In this document: positions 9,381 through 17,359 of the stretch, piece by piece
Layout of the letters: each line of letters begins with the position of its first letter
How positions within the stretch are numbered: position 1 is the first letter of the stretch
Assembly (NCBI RefSeq): GCF_005048155.1
Contig: NZ_SUMB01000011.1
Location: 248,001 to 312,000 of the forward strand
Length of the DNA: 64,000 nucleotides
From: Streptomyces piniterrae
GTDB taxonomy: Bacteria; Actinomycetota; Actinomycetes; Streptomycetales; Streptomycetaceae
Direction: 5' to 3'
The notes under the pieces: generated by a model
Database searches by the model: none
What the model saw: only the letters and a program-made list of their open reading frames with translations
Told to the model about the DNA's origin: nothing
Made by a program: the position numbers and the translations under genes

Positions 9381-10343
9381 TCAGCCCCCCTCCACCACCC
9401 GCACCGGCAACCCCCGCATAGCCTCCCGCAGCGCCCCCGCGAACTCCTCGAACTCCCGCTGCCGCGCCGTCCCGCTGCGCATCGCCAGCGCGACCCGCCG
9501 CGACGGCGCCGGATCCGCGAAATAGCCGGTCGTCAGCTGATCGTTGCGTGCCGTCTCCACCCGCAGGGCCGTACGCGGCAGCAGCGTCACGCCCAGGCCG
9601 CCCGCCACGAGCTGCACCAGCGTCGACAGTCCGGCCGCGCTGGTCGTCACCGGCGCCCCCTCCTCGCGGCCCGCCTCCCGGCAGATGTCCAGCGCCTGGT
9701 CACGCAGGCAGTGCCCCTGGTCCAGCAGCAGCAGATCCAGCTCCTTCAGCGCCTGCCGGGGGATGTCGCCGCGACCGCCCAGCCAGTGTTCCTTGGGCGC
9801 GACCAGGACGAAGTCCTCGTCGAACAACGGGAGTTCGGCGACCTGGGGGACGCCGAGCGGGACCGCGAGCAGCAGCAGGTCGAGGCGGCCGTGCGCCAGG
9901 CCGTCCAGGAGGGAGGCGGTCTGCTCCTCGTGCACCTGGAGGTCCAGGTCCGGGTACGAGCCGTGCACCAGCCGCAGCACGGTGGGCAGCAGATAGGGCG
10001 CGACGGTCGGGATGACACCGAGCCTGAGGACGCCCGTGAACGGTGCGCGCGCCGCCTCCGCCTCCTCCATCAGGTCACCGACCGCTTCCAGGACCGCACG
10101 CGCGCGGGCCGCCACCCGCTCCCCCGCCGGGGACAGCAGCACCTTGCGCGTCGTACGCTCCAGCAGCTGCACTCCGAGCGTTTCCTCCAGCGCGGAGACC
10201 GCGCCGGACAGTGCGGGCTGGCTCATGCCGATCTCGGCCGCCGCCTCGCGGAAGTGCAGATACTCGGCCACTGCGGCGAACGCCCGCAGCTGGGCCAGGC
10301 TGGGCTGGCGGGCCCGGCCGCCGGGGGTCACTGGGGACGCCAC
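9381..10343 (-). CDS. oxyR: OxyR-type LysR peroxide-sensing regulator
   Basis: 320 residues: N-terminal LysR winged helix (LAQLRAFAAVAEYLHFREAA) and a C-terminal sensor domain. The sensor carries GHCLRDQALDIC, two cysteines nine residues apart, the spacing of the disulfide-forming pair in E. coli OxyR. Oxidation by H2O2 is expected to activate transcription of the divergent ahpCD operon. The GTG at 10343 is preferred because GGAGGTGG sits 6 bp before it; a frame extending to 10409 has no such site. Identity is well supported by the cysteines and the neighbouring ahpC. Confidence 0.93.
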   Translation of the reverse strand: MASPVTPGGRARQPSLAQLRAFAAVAEYLHFREAAAEIGMSQPALSGAVSALEETLGVQLLERTTRKVLLSPAGERVAARARAVLEAVGDLMEEAEAARAPFTGVLRLGVIPTVAPYLLPTVLRLVHGSYPDLDLQVHEEQTASLLDGLAHGRLDLLLLAVPLGVPQVAELPLFDEDFVLVAPKEHWLGGRGDIPRQALKELDLLLLDQGHCLRDQALDICREAGREEGAPVTTSAAGLSTLVQLVAGGLGVTLLPRTALRVETARNDQLTTGYFADPAPSRRVALAMRSGTARQREFEEFAGALREAMRGLPVRVVEGG

Positions 10344-10498
10344 TGATAACCACCTCCGATCAACATCAACCAGTCTAGCTATTTCCCTGATCAATGACTG
10401 CTGTGGCACTGTGTAACCCGTCCAAGCCCCACGGAAATCCCCCCAACCCCCAAAAGGGGACTTAGCGTTGGGATTTCCTCCCGCTACAAGGAGAGCGC
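10344..10498. promoter_or_regulatory. oxyR-ahpCD divergent control region
   Basis: The 155 bp between the two genes hold two GATCAA copies (10358-10363 and 10389-10394), 31 bp apart and so about three helical turns. Between them lies an AT-richer stretch, CTAGCTATTT at 10376-10384 and onward, with CTAT resembling an OxyR half-site. OxyR tetramers typically contact such spaced half-sites. Exact promoter elements are not clear to me. Confidence 0.5.
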
Positions 10499-11053
10499 GT
10501 GCTCACTGTCGGTGACAAGTTCCCCGAGTTCGACCTGACCGCCTGCGTCTCGCTCGAGTCCGGCAAGGAATTCGAGCAGATCAACCACAAGACCTACGAG
10601 GGCAAGTGGAAGGTCGTCTTCGCGTGGCCCAAGGACTTCACCTTCGTGTGCCCGACCGAGATCGCCGCCTTCGGCAAGCTGAACGAGGAGTTCGCCGACC
10701 GCGACGCGCAGATCCTCGGCTTCTCCGGTGACTCCGAGTTCGTGCACCACGCCTGGCGCAAGGACCACCCGGACCTGACCGACCTGCCCTTCCCGATGCT
10801 CGCCGACTCCAAGCACGAGCTCATGCGCGACCTGGGCATCGAGGGCGAGGACGGCTTCGCGCAGCGCGCCGTCTTCATCGTCGACCAGAACAACGAGATC
10901 CAGTTCACCATGGTGACCGCCGGCTCCGTCGGCCGTAACCCCAAGGAGGTCCTGCGGGTTCTGGACGCCCTGCAGACCGACGAGCTGTGCCCCTGCAACT
11001 GGTCCAAGGGCGACGAGACCCTCGACCCGGTCGCGCTCCTCTCGGGCGAGTGA
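10499..11053 (+). CDS. ahpC: alkyl hydroperoxide reductase AhpC (peroxiredoxin)
   Basis: 184-residue typical 2-Cys peroxiredoxin that reduces H2O2, organic peroxides and peroxynitrite in the cytoplasm. The peroxidatic Cys51 lies in FTFVCPTE and the resolving cysteine near the C-terminus in CPCNW (Cys164/166). The double cysteine there matches actinobacterial AhpC, which is recycled by AhpD. The GTG start has AAGGAG 8 bp before it. It is the first gene of ahpC-ahpD, divergent from its activator oxyR. Confidence 0.96.
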   Translation: MLTVGDKFPEFDLTACVSLESGKEFEQINHKTYEGKWKVVFAWPKDFTFVCPTEIAAFGKLNEEFADRDAQILGFSGDSEFVHHAWRKDHPDLTDLPFPMLADSKHELMRDLGIEGEDGFAQRAVFIVDQNNEIQFTMVTAGSVGRNPKEVLRVLDALQTDELCPCNWSKGDETLDPVALLSGE

Positions 11054-11064
11054 GCTGATCCGAC

Positions 11065-11598
11065 ATGGCTCTCAATGAACTGAAGTCCGCGGTCCCGGAC
11101 TACGCCAAGGACCTCAAGCTGAACCTCGGTTCGGTCATCGGCAACAGCGAGCTGCCGCAGCAGCAGCTGTGGGGCACCGTCCTGGCCTGCGCGATCGCCT
11201 CGCGCTCACCGAAGGTGCTGCGCGAGCTGGAGCCGGAGGCCAAGGCCAACCTCTCCCCCGAGGCGTACACCGCCGCCAAGTCGGCCGCCGCCGTCATGGC
11301 GATGAACAACGTCTTCTACCGGACCCGGCACCTGCTGTCGGACCCGGAGTACGGCAACCTGCGCGCCGGTCTGCGGATGAACGTCATCGGCAACCCGGGC
11401 GTGGACAAGGTCGACTTCGAGCTGTGGTCGCTGGCCGTCTCGGCCATCAACGGCTGCGGGATGTGCCTGGACTCGCACGAGCAGGTGCTCCGCAAGGCCG
11501 GTGTGGACCGCGAGACGATCCAGGAGGCCGTCAAGATCGCGGCCGTCCTGCAGGCCGTCGGCGCCACCCTGGACGCCGAGGCCGCACTCGCCGAGTAG
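11065..11598 (+). CDS. ahpD: alkyl hydroperoxide reductase AhpD
   Basis: 177-residue carboxymuconolactone-decarboxylase-fold disulfide reductase that regenerates AhpC. The active site is NGCGMCLDSHE, with a CxxC pair at about 131 and 134 and the conserved His after it. It starts 11 bp after ahpC, so it is in the same operon. In mycobacteria AhpD is reduced by the dihydrolipoamide/SucB system; the same is likely here. A strong terminator follows. Confidence 0.95.
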   Translation: MALNELKSAVPDYAKDLKLNLGSVIGNSELPQQQLWGTVLACAIASRSPKVLRELEPEAKANLSPEAYTAAKSAAAVMAMNNVFYRTRHLLSDPEYGNLRAGLRMNVIGNPGVDKVDFELWSLAVSAINGCGMCLDSHEQVLRKAGVDRETIQEAVKIAAVLQAVGATLDAEAALAE

Positions 11599-11620
11599 TC
11601 CAGCAGCGAGCAGAGAACAC

Positions 11621-11652
11621 AAAGCCCCGCAGACGTCGCGTCTGCGGGGTTT
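11621..11652. terminator. ahpCD terminator
   Basis: Perfect 11-bp stem (11625-11635 with 11639-11649), 3-nt loop, flanked by AAAG and TTT. It ends ahpCD and faces the convergent AI-2E transporter gene, so it may work both ways. Confidence 0.85.
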
Positions 11653-11703
11653 CGTGCGTCGGTGTACCAGACGATACGGGGCGAGCGGGCGGACCCTACT
11701 CCC

Positions 11704-13218
11704 CTATTCCTCAGGTCGTTCGGTCCGCACCCGGGGCCGCGTCGGCGCCACCCCGATCGCCGTGGCCCCGCGCGGCTCCGGCGCCATCCGCAGCGCCTGC
11801 TCCCGGGAGTACGAACGCAGATAGCCGACGACGGTGTTGGTGACGGCCACCAGCGGGACCGCGACGACCGCCCCGCCGATGCCCGCGATCAGACCGCCGG
11901 CGGCGACCGACAGGATCACCGCGAGCGGGTGGACGCGGACCGCGCGGCCCAGGATGAAGGGCTGCAGGATGTGGCCCTCGATCTGCTGCACGGCCAGCAC
12001 GATCGCCAGCACCATCAGGGACGTGAAGACGCCCTGGGTGACCAGCGAGACCACACACGCCAGCGCGCCCGAGACCACCGCGCCGACCAGCGGGATGAAG
12101 GCGAACAGGAAGATGAAGACGGCCAGCGGGACGGCCAGCGGCACATCCAGGAACCAGAGCCCGATGCCGATGAAGATGGCGTCGATCAGGGCGACGATGA
12201 CCGTGCCGCGCACGTAGGCGGTCAGCGTCCGCCAGGCCCGAGGCCCGGCACCCGCCACGCCCTCGCGGGCCGCCCCCGGCACCAGCTTGAGCACCCAGTT
12301 CCAGATACGGCGGCCGTCGTAGAGCAGGAACAGCGTGGTGAACATCGCCAGCAGGATGCCGGTGAACACCTCCAAGATGACGGCGACGCCCTCCAGGCCG
12401 GCCGAGGTGATCGCCTCGGTGTTGGCGCCGATCGCGTCCTGGAGGTTCTTGGCGATGTGGTTGATCTGACTCTCGGTCACATGGAACGGGCTCTTCAGCA
12501 GCCAGCCCTTGAGCTCGCTGATGCCCTCCTGGATACGGCTGGAGACCGACTCGATGTTGTCCTGGACCTGCCACACCACGAACCAGCCGACCAGACCCAT
12601 GACGACGAACCCGCCGATGAAGGTCAGCGCGGTCGCCAGCCCGCGCGCCAGCCCGCGGTTGCGCAGCCATGCCACGGTCGGCTGGAGCAGCGCGGTGATC
12701 AGCATCGCCGCGGTGAACGAGAGCACCACCAGCTCGATGGTGGTGATGACCCGCGCCAGCACCCACAGCGTCCCGGCCAGCACCAGCAGCCGCCAGCCGA
12801 CCTCGGCGGCGACCCGTACGCCCCACGGCACCGCGTCGACGGGATCCGGGCGGGCCGCGACGGCCGGCGCGTACGAGGGCGGTGCGGGCACCGAGTCCGG
12901 CGGCCGGGGGCCGGCGGCCGCGGCGTCCTCCGTCGCGGTGCGCGGCACGCCGTCCACGACGTCCGGTACCCGCTTCTGGGTGAGGGTGAGTGGGCCGCCC
13001 GTACCATCGGCCACCGCCGTACCGGCCGCCACCCGGGCCCCGCCCGGACCGGAGAGGCCGGCGCCGTACGGCGCTTCGGCGGCCCCGGTACGCCTCAGCT
13101 CTTCCGGGTCGCCGACGGCCGCAGCGGCCTCCGCACGGCGGCGCTGGTCCTCCAGCCGCTGCGAGAGCCGCGTCAGACCGGCGCCGAGGCCGCCGACCCA
13201 CTGAGGCAATCTGGACAT
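11704..13218 (-). CDS. AI-2E family transporter
   Basis: 504-residue polytopic membrane protein of the AI-2E/PerM/YdiK family. A long, charged, proline/alanine-rich cytoplasmic N-terminus (about 1-145) precedes the membrane part. Hydrophobic segments follow from about 150, including ARVITTIELVVLSFTAAMLI and the late cluster FIFLFAFIPLVGAVVSGALA, typical of this family. Family members transport small signals or ions, and the substrate cannot be predicted. The ATG at 13218 has AGGAAG 5 bp upstream. Confidence 0.88.
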   Translation of the reverse strand: MSRLPQWVGGLGAGLTRLSQRLEDQRRRAEAAAAVGDPEELRRTGAAEAPYGAGLSGPGGARVAAGTAVADGTGGPLTLTQKRVPDVVDGVPRTATEDAAAAGPRPPDSVPAPPSYAPAVAARPDPVDAVPWGVRVAAEVGWRLLVLAGTLWVLARVITTIELVVLSFTAAMLITALLQPTVAWLRNRGLARGLATALTFIGGFVVMGLVGWFVVWQVQDNIESVSSRIQEGISELKGWLLKSPFHVTESQINHIAKNLQDAIGANTEAITSAGLEGVAVILEVFTGILLAMFTTLFLLYDGRRIWNWVLKLVPGAAREGVAGAGPRAWRTLTAYVRGTVIVALIDAIFIGIGLWFLDVPLAVPLAVFIFLFAFIPLVGAVVSGALACVVSLVTQGVFTSLMVLAIVLAVQQIEGHILQPFILGRAVRVHPLAVILSVAAGGLIAGIGGAVVAVPLVAVTNTVVGYLRSYSREQALRMAPEPRGATAIGVAPTRPRVRTERPEE

Positions 13219-13282
13219 GTCGCTTCCTCTTCCCCTCCCGCACACCGCACCTGACGGCACGACGTTACCTGTGCCGGATGCG

Positions 13283-13317
13283 CGAAACCCCCGACCCTGG
13301 CGCGGTCGGGGGTTTCG
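13283..13317 (-). terminator. terminator after the SLT transglycosylase gene
   Basis: Perfect 14-bp stem (13283-13296 with 13304-13317) with a 7-nt loop, between two minus-strand genes. The stem is flanked by A/T triplets and reads as an intrinsic terminator on either strand. Confidence 0.85.
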
Positions 13318-13353
13318 GAAACTCCGTGCTGCTGGCGGCGCGGCCTCAGCGGC

Positions 13354-14049
13354 CTAGTACCAGCTGTTCGCCTGCCAGAACGACCAGGCGCCGCAGGGGC
13401 TGCCGTAGCGGTCGTTCATGTAGTTCAGGCCCCACTTGATCTGCGTGGCCGGGTTGGTCTGCCAGTCGGAGCCGGCCGAGGCCATCTTCGAACCGGGCAG
13501 CGCCTGCACCAGACCGTACGCACCCGAGGACGCGTTGGTGGCCCGGTAGTTCCAGCCGGACTCGTGGTCCACGATGTTGCTGAAGCACTGGAACTGGTCG
13601 CTGGCCATCATCTGGCGCGCCATGGCCTGTGTCTCGGCGATCGTGTACGAGCCCTTGACGAGGAAGTCGTCGGCGTCGCGCGTGGCGGAGCGGGATGCGG
13701 CGAGCTCCTTCTCGCGCTCCTTCGCCTCCTTCTCCGCCTTGGCCTTCTCCGCGGCGTCCTTCTTGTCCTGCGCGGTCTGTGCGGCGGCCTTGCGTGCCGA
13801 CTCCTGCGCGGACTTGAGGGCCGCGGCGTCGGCGGCGGTCGACTGCTCGTCCGCCTGCTGCGTCAGGGACGCCGTCTGCACCTGGGCCTGCTGACCCGCG
13901 GGGATGTCGGCGATCGTGGCGCCTGCGGCAGCGGCCTCGGTGCTGTCGCCCGATACCTGGCTGCCCGACGCAACGCCGACAACGGCGCCGACGGTGGTGA
14001 CCGCGGTGGCGGACGCCACGGCGAATCCCCGGACCGAAATCCGGCTCAC
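13354..14049 (-). CDS. secreted SLT-domain lytic transglycosylase
   Basis: 232 residues from the GTG at 14049, which has GGAAGG upstream. An in-frame ATG at 14076 would add nine residues. A signal peptide (SRISVRGFAVASATAVTTVG and onward) is followed by a long Ala/Lys/Glu-rich, probably coiled, region (about 75-130). A compact C-terminal lysozyme-like domain follows, with the catalytic Glu in IVDHESGW, then GAYGLVQALP and GAWSFWQANSWY at the end. Such enzymes cleave peptidoglycan during growth or germination. The long structured leader suggests RNA-level control. Confidence 0.88.
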   Translation of the reverse strand: MSRISVRGFAVASATAVTTVGAVVGVASGSQVSGDSTEAAAAGATIADIPAGQQAQVQTASLTQQADEQSTAADAAALKSAQESARKAAAQTAQDKKDAAEKAKAEKEAKEREKELAASRSATRDADDFLVKGSYTIAETQAMARQMMASDQFQCFSNIVDHESGWNYRATNASSGAYGLVQALPGSKMASAGSDWQTNPATQIKWGLNYMNDRYGSPCGAWSFWQANSWY

Positions 14050-14214
14050 ACGTTTTCCTTCCAGCGTCGCCCGCATAGGTGACCTCGCGGGCGCAATCGT
14101 GCCCCTGGCGCTGGTCTCCCCTTGTTCCGACCCCGGTTGAGCGAGAGGGGCCGACTGGTCACGGGAGGCACTGGCCCGGTACGTCCCCTGAGGGGTCCGC
14201 GTGGTGCTCGGGCG

Positions 14215-14303
14215 GCATACGGCGACTCGCTATGAAGTTCGGGTGTTCCAACGCCCCCGGATTGACGTCCGGGAGCACCCCTGAGGGTGTTGGTGCCGTA
14301 TGC
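14215..14303 (-). promoter_or_regulatory. structured leader RNA element upstream of the SLT gene
   Basis: On the minus strand a 9-bp closing helix (14295-14303 with 14215-14223) encloses an 89-nt segment. Inside, a CCAAC/GUUGG helix holds two hairpins: one of 4 bp with loop UCAG and one of about 9 bp (GCUCCCGGA with UCCGGGGGC). The decamer CCCCTGAGGG of the small hairpin recurs at 14185-14194. Further hairpins lie at about 14305-14320 and just before the start codon (14070-14096). This looks like a cis-regulatory RNA. c-di-AMP (ydaO-type) riboswitches precede some actinobacterial wall-hydrolase genes, but I do not see that consensus clearly. Confidence 0.5.
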
Positions 14304-14363
14304 GGGGCCTGACAGGACCCAGACTCTGCCCGAACGAGAGCCCGGGAATCAATTCTCCGTTGC

Positions 14364-14379
14364 GTGTGAAAGCTCACAC
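14364..14379. promoter_or_regulatory. Crp-like inverted repeat in the SLT upstream region
   Basis: GTGTGA and TCACAC arms flank a 4-bp spacer, about 315 bp before the SLT start. The form resembles cAMP-receptor-protein sites, although the spacer is shorter than in the E. coli site. Crp is known to act on wall-hydrolase genes in Streptomyces germination, so the placement is sensible; the match is inference. The whole 14050-14477 interval has no gene and consists of this site, the structured leader and the phoH terminator. Confidence 0.35.
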
Positions 14380-14426
14380 CTCGTTTACGCCCGGGTATTT
14401 TCGGATATCCGCTGCGCACACTGGCG

Positions 14427-14460
14427 CCGCCCGGCTAAGCTCCTTCGCTTTGCCGGGCGG
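14427..14460 (-). terminator. terminator after the PhoH gene
   Basis: Stem CCGCCCGGC/GCCGGGCGG (14427-14435 with 14452-14460), continued by AAGC/GCTT inside after one mismatch, with a 6-nt loop. It starts 18 bp past the phoH stop. No U-tract, as is common in actinobacteria. Confidence 0.8.
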
Positions 14461-14477
14461 CGCGGGTTCACAACGGG

Positions 14478-15809
14478 TCAGATCCTGCCGTCCTCCAGCA
14501 TTTCGGTCACCAGCGCCGCGATCGGCGACCGCTCCGAGCGGTTGAGGGTGATATGGGCGAAAAGCGGGTGCCCCTTGAGCTTCTCGACGACCGCGACCAC
14601 GCCGTCGTGCCGCCCGACGCGGAGGTTGTCGCGCTGGGCGACGTCATGGGTCAGCACAACCCGGGAGTTGGCCCCGATACGGGACAGAACCGTCAGAAGG
14701 ACGTTCCGCTCCAGTGACTGGGCCTCGTCGACGATGACGAACGCGTCATGCAGCGAACGGCCGCGGATGTGCGTGAGCGGCAGCACCTCCAACATGCCGC
14801 GCCCCACCACCTCTTCGATGACGTCCTTGGTGGTCACCGCGGACAGCGTGTCGAACACGGCCTGCGCCCAGGGGCTCATCTTCTCCGACTCGCTGCCCGG
14901 CAGATAGCCCAGCTCCTGCCCGCCGACGGCGTACAGCGGCCGGAAGACCATCACCTTGCGGTGCTGCTGGCGCTCCAGTACGGCCTCCAGCCCCGCGCAC
15001 AGCGCCAGCGCCGACTTGCCCGTGCCCGCCCGGCCGCCCATGGAGACGATCCCGACCTCGGGGTCCAGCAGCAGATCCAGCGCGATCCGCTGCTCCGCGC
15101 TGCGGCCGTGGATCCCGAACGCCTCCCGGTCGCCGCGCACCAGCCGTACCGCGCCCTCCGCGGTGACCCTGCCGAGCGCCTTGCCGCGCTCCGACTGGAG
15201 CACCAGTCCGGTATGCACCGGAAGTTCGGCAGCGTCCGATACCTGCGCAATCTCCGCGGCGAACAGATCGTCCACCTCTTCGGGGGCGACGGTCAGTTCC
15301 GCCATGCCCGTCCAGCCGGAGTCGGTGATCGCCAGCTCGGCCCGGTACTCCTCGGCCAGCAGCCCGACCGCGGAGGCCTTGATGCGCATGGGCAGATCTT
15401 TGGAGACGACGGTGACGTCGAATCCCTCGGCCTGGAGGTTGCGCGCGACGGCGAGGATCCGCGAGTCGTTGTCCCCGACCCGGCCATTCACGAAGGAGGC
15501 CGGCAGGATCCCCGGGTCGGAGTGGTTCAGTTCGACCCTGAGCGTCCCGCCGAGGCCTCCGATGGGGATGGGGGCGTCCAGTCGCCCGTACTGCACCCGG
15601 TACTCGTCCAGCAGACGTAGCGCCTGGCGGGCGAAGTAGCCGAGCTCCGGATGATGACGCTTGGCCTCCAGCTCCGTGACCACGACGACCGGCAGCACGA
15701 CTTCGTGCTCGTCGAAGCGGGCCATGGCGCCTGGATCCGCCAGCAGGACGCTGGTGTCGAGGACATAGGTGCGCCGGCCGTTCTCACGGCGCTTGTTGCT
15801 GTTCACCAC
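14478..15809 (-). CDS. PIN-PhoH family ATPase/ribonuclease (PhoH2 type)
   Basis: About 443 residues. The N-terminal PIN domain begins RRTYVLDTSVLLADPGA, with acidic residues at the nuclease site, including GDNDSRILAVA and VSKDLPMRIKA. The C-terminal PhoH helicase-like ATPase has Walker A GRAGTGKSA and Walker B FVIVDEAQS. PIN-PhoH proteins from mycobacteria unwind and cleave RNA in an ATP-dependent way. The start is uncertain: two adjacent GTG codons at 15809 and 15806 precede NSNKRRENGRR, and the open frame continues upstream to 15923. Confidence 0.9.
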   Translation of the reverse strand: MVNSNKRRENGRRTYVLDTSVLLADPGAMARFDEHEVVLPVVVVTELEAKRHHPELGYFARQALRLLDEYRVQYGRLDAPIPIGGLGGTLRVELNHSDPGILPASFVNGRVGDNDSRILAVARNLQAEGFDVTVVSKDLPMRIKASAVGLLAEEYRAELAITDSGWTGMAELTVAPEEVDDLFAAEIAQVSDAAELPVHTGLVLQSERGKALGRVTAEGAVRLVRGDREAFGIHGRSAEQRIALDLLLDPEVGIVSMGGRAGTGKSALALCAGLEAVLERQQHRKVMVFRPLYAVGGQELGYLPGSESEKMSPWAQAVFDTLSAVTTKDVIEEVVGRGMLEVLPLTHIRGRSLHDAFVIVDEAQSLERNVLLTVLSRIGANSRVVLTHDVAQRDNLRVGRHDGVVAVVEKLKGHPLFAHITLNRSERSPIAALVTEMLEDGRI

Positions 15810-16437
15810 GGGTGGACGAACCCCCTCGGATGAGGTTGGGGTGCGACGGCGTCGCGGGGCGGTGTGCTCCCGGGGACCGTGACTTCTGCGGCTTTTGCCG
15901 CCGGTCCCGGGAACCCCGGCCATCTAGAGACCGGACCGGGTTCTGGCCACAATGCGCGGGCCGAACACCGGCCCTCCGCGTCCTCCGTGCGGTACGCACG
16001 GACGTCCGTGCTGTGCAAAGGGCCTCCCGGGCGGACGGCCCCATGCCGTCCGCTGAGATACGACGCCCGTTGTCTGATTCCGGACGCCGACCTGGAAGGG
16101 ATATTCCCTCGAACCCCCGCCCCCATGCCACGGCATATGACACACGCTCGATGAACCTTGGGTTACGTGTGATCGTTCCGCCCCCGGAAGCCGCCGGCCA
16201 GAGGGTGCGTCAGGGGGCCACTGTGAGCGCCATCACACCGAAACCGGACACGCGACGCCCGCCCCCACTCAGCCCCTCCACCCACCCACGGGAGGGGCCG
16301 GACTGCCGGACGGAGTCCTGCGGTCCGGCCCCGCACCCGACAAACAACAGCCCGCCGCAGGCGCTACGGCGAGCAACCCCCACGGCGGGCAGTAAAAAAA
16401 CGGCGGGACCCGAGTCGGCCCAGGCCAAGCGCAGCGA
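15810..16437. other. 628-bp gene-free interval between phoH and uppS
   Basis: No convincing gene. A plus-strand open frame across it (15812-16441) is rich in Arg/Pro without family features or a ribosome binding site and overlaps the phoH start, so I treat it as chance. The right end carries a run of seven A (16394-16400), read as U7 after uppS. This is unusual for this genome and possibly part of a weak terminator. The phoH promoter must lie here but I cannot place it. Confidence 0.6.
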
Positions 16438-17235
16438 CTAGCCCCCGTAACGCCGATGCCGCGCCGCGTAGTCGCGCAGCGCCCGCAGGAAGTCGACCTT
16501 GCGGAACGCGGGCCAGAAGACCTCGCAGAAGTAGTACTCCGAGTGGGCGCTCTGCCAGAGCATGAAGCCCGAGAGCCGCTGCTCGCCGCTGGTCCGGATC
16601 ACCAGGTCAGGGTCGGGCTGGCCGCGCGTGTAGAGGTGCTCGGAGATGTGCTCGACGTCGACGATCTCGGCGAGCTCCTCGAAGGAGGTGCCCCGCTCGG
16701 CGTGTTCCAGCAGCAGCGAGCGCACCGCGTCCGCGATCTCCTGCCGGCCGCCGTACCCGACGGCGACATTCACCAGGATGCCCTTGTTGTCGACGGTGTC
16801 CTGCTCGGCTTCCTTCAGGACCTTCTGCGTGCGTGTGGGCAGCAGGTCGCGGTTGCCGACGTGGTGCACCCGCCAGCGTCCGTCGGCCGCCAGACCGCGC
16901 ACGGTGTTCTCGATGATCCCCAGCAGCGGGGTCAGCTCGGCCTCGGGCCGGTCGAGGTTGTCCGTCGACAGCATCCAGAGTGTGACGACCTCGACATCGG
17001 TCTCGCCGCACCAGCCCAGCAGCTCGGTGATCTTGTCCGCACCCGCCTGGTGGCCCTGCTCGGTGGTCCGCCCGTCGGCCCGCGCCCAGCGACGGTTGCC
17101 GTCCAGGATGACGCCGATGTGCTTGGGCACCTGGGTGTGATCCAGACGGCCCTCCACCCGGCGCGCATACAGCCGGTAGACCAGATTGCGCAGCGCAGGC
17201 GGATACGGGATGCGCACCCCGGAAGATCGCAGCAT
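16438..17235 (-). CDS. uppS: isoprenyl transferase (cis-prenyltransferase, UppS family)
   Basis: 265-residue enzyme that condenses isopentenyl diphosphate in the cis configuration to make polyprenyl carriers for peptidoglycan and other wall polymers. Conserved signatures are IGVILDGNRRWAR with the catalytic Asp at 45, and RTSGEQRLSGFMLWQSAHSE near the C-terminus. Streptomyces usually has more than one paralogue, so chain length (C50/C55 or shorter) cannot be decided from sequence. The ATG at 17235 is kept because the N-terminal 20 residues are compatible with the family; a later start is possible. Confidence 0.93.
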   Translation of the reverse strand: MLRSSGVRIPYPPALRNLVYRLYARRVEGRLDHTQVPKHIGVILDGNRRWARADGRTTEQGHQAGADKITELLGWCGETDVEVVTLWMLSTDNLDRPEAELTPLLGIIENTVRGLAADGRWRVHHVGNRDLLPTRTQKVLKEAEQDTVDNKGILVNVAVGYGGRQEIADAVRSLLLEHAERGTSFEELAEIVDVEHISEHLYTRGQPDPDLVIRTSGEQRLSGFMLWQSAHSEYYFCEVFWPAFRKVDFLRALRDYAARHRRYGG

Positions 17236-17359
17236 GTGTGGTCCAGCCCCTCCGTGCCTGATGGCGGTCAGCCCCGTCGCCTGAAGTGGGCAACTTTACT
17301 TCTCGGGTGTATCAACGACCCAATCAGGTGTGTCACAACTCCGTGATAGGGAGATGAGC

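Noticed and set aside
14287..14907. Plus-strand frame of 206 codons reaching into phoH
   Set aside because: Ser/Thr/Arg-rich shadow of the PhoH gene, and it crosses the structured leader and terminator.
15812..16441. Possible 209-residue gene between phoH and uppS
   Set aside because: No ribosome binding site, Arg/Pro-rich, overlaps the phoH start region, and codon use lacks the strong third-position GC bias of the real genes.
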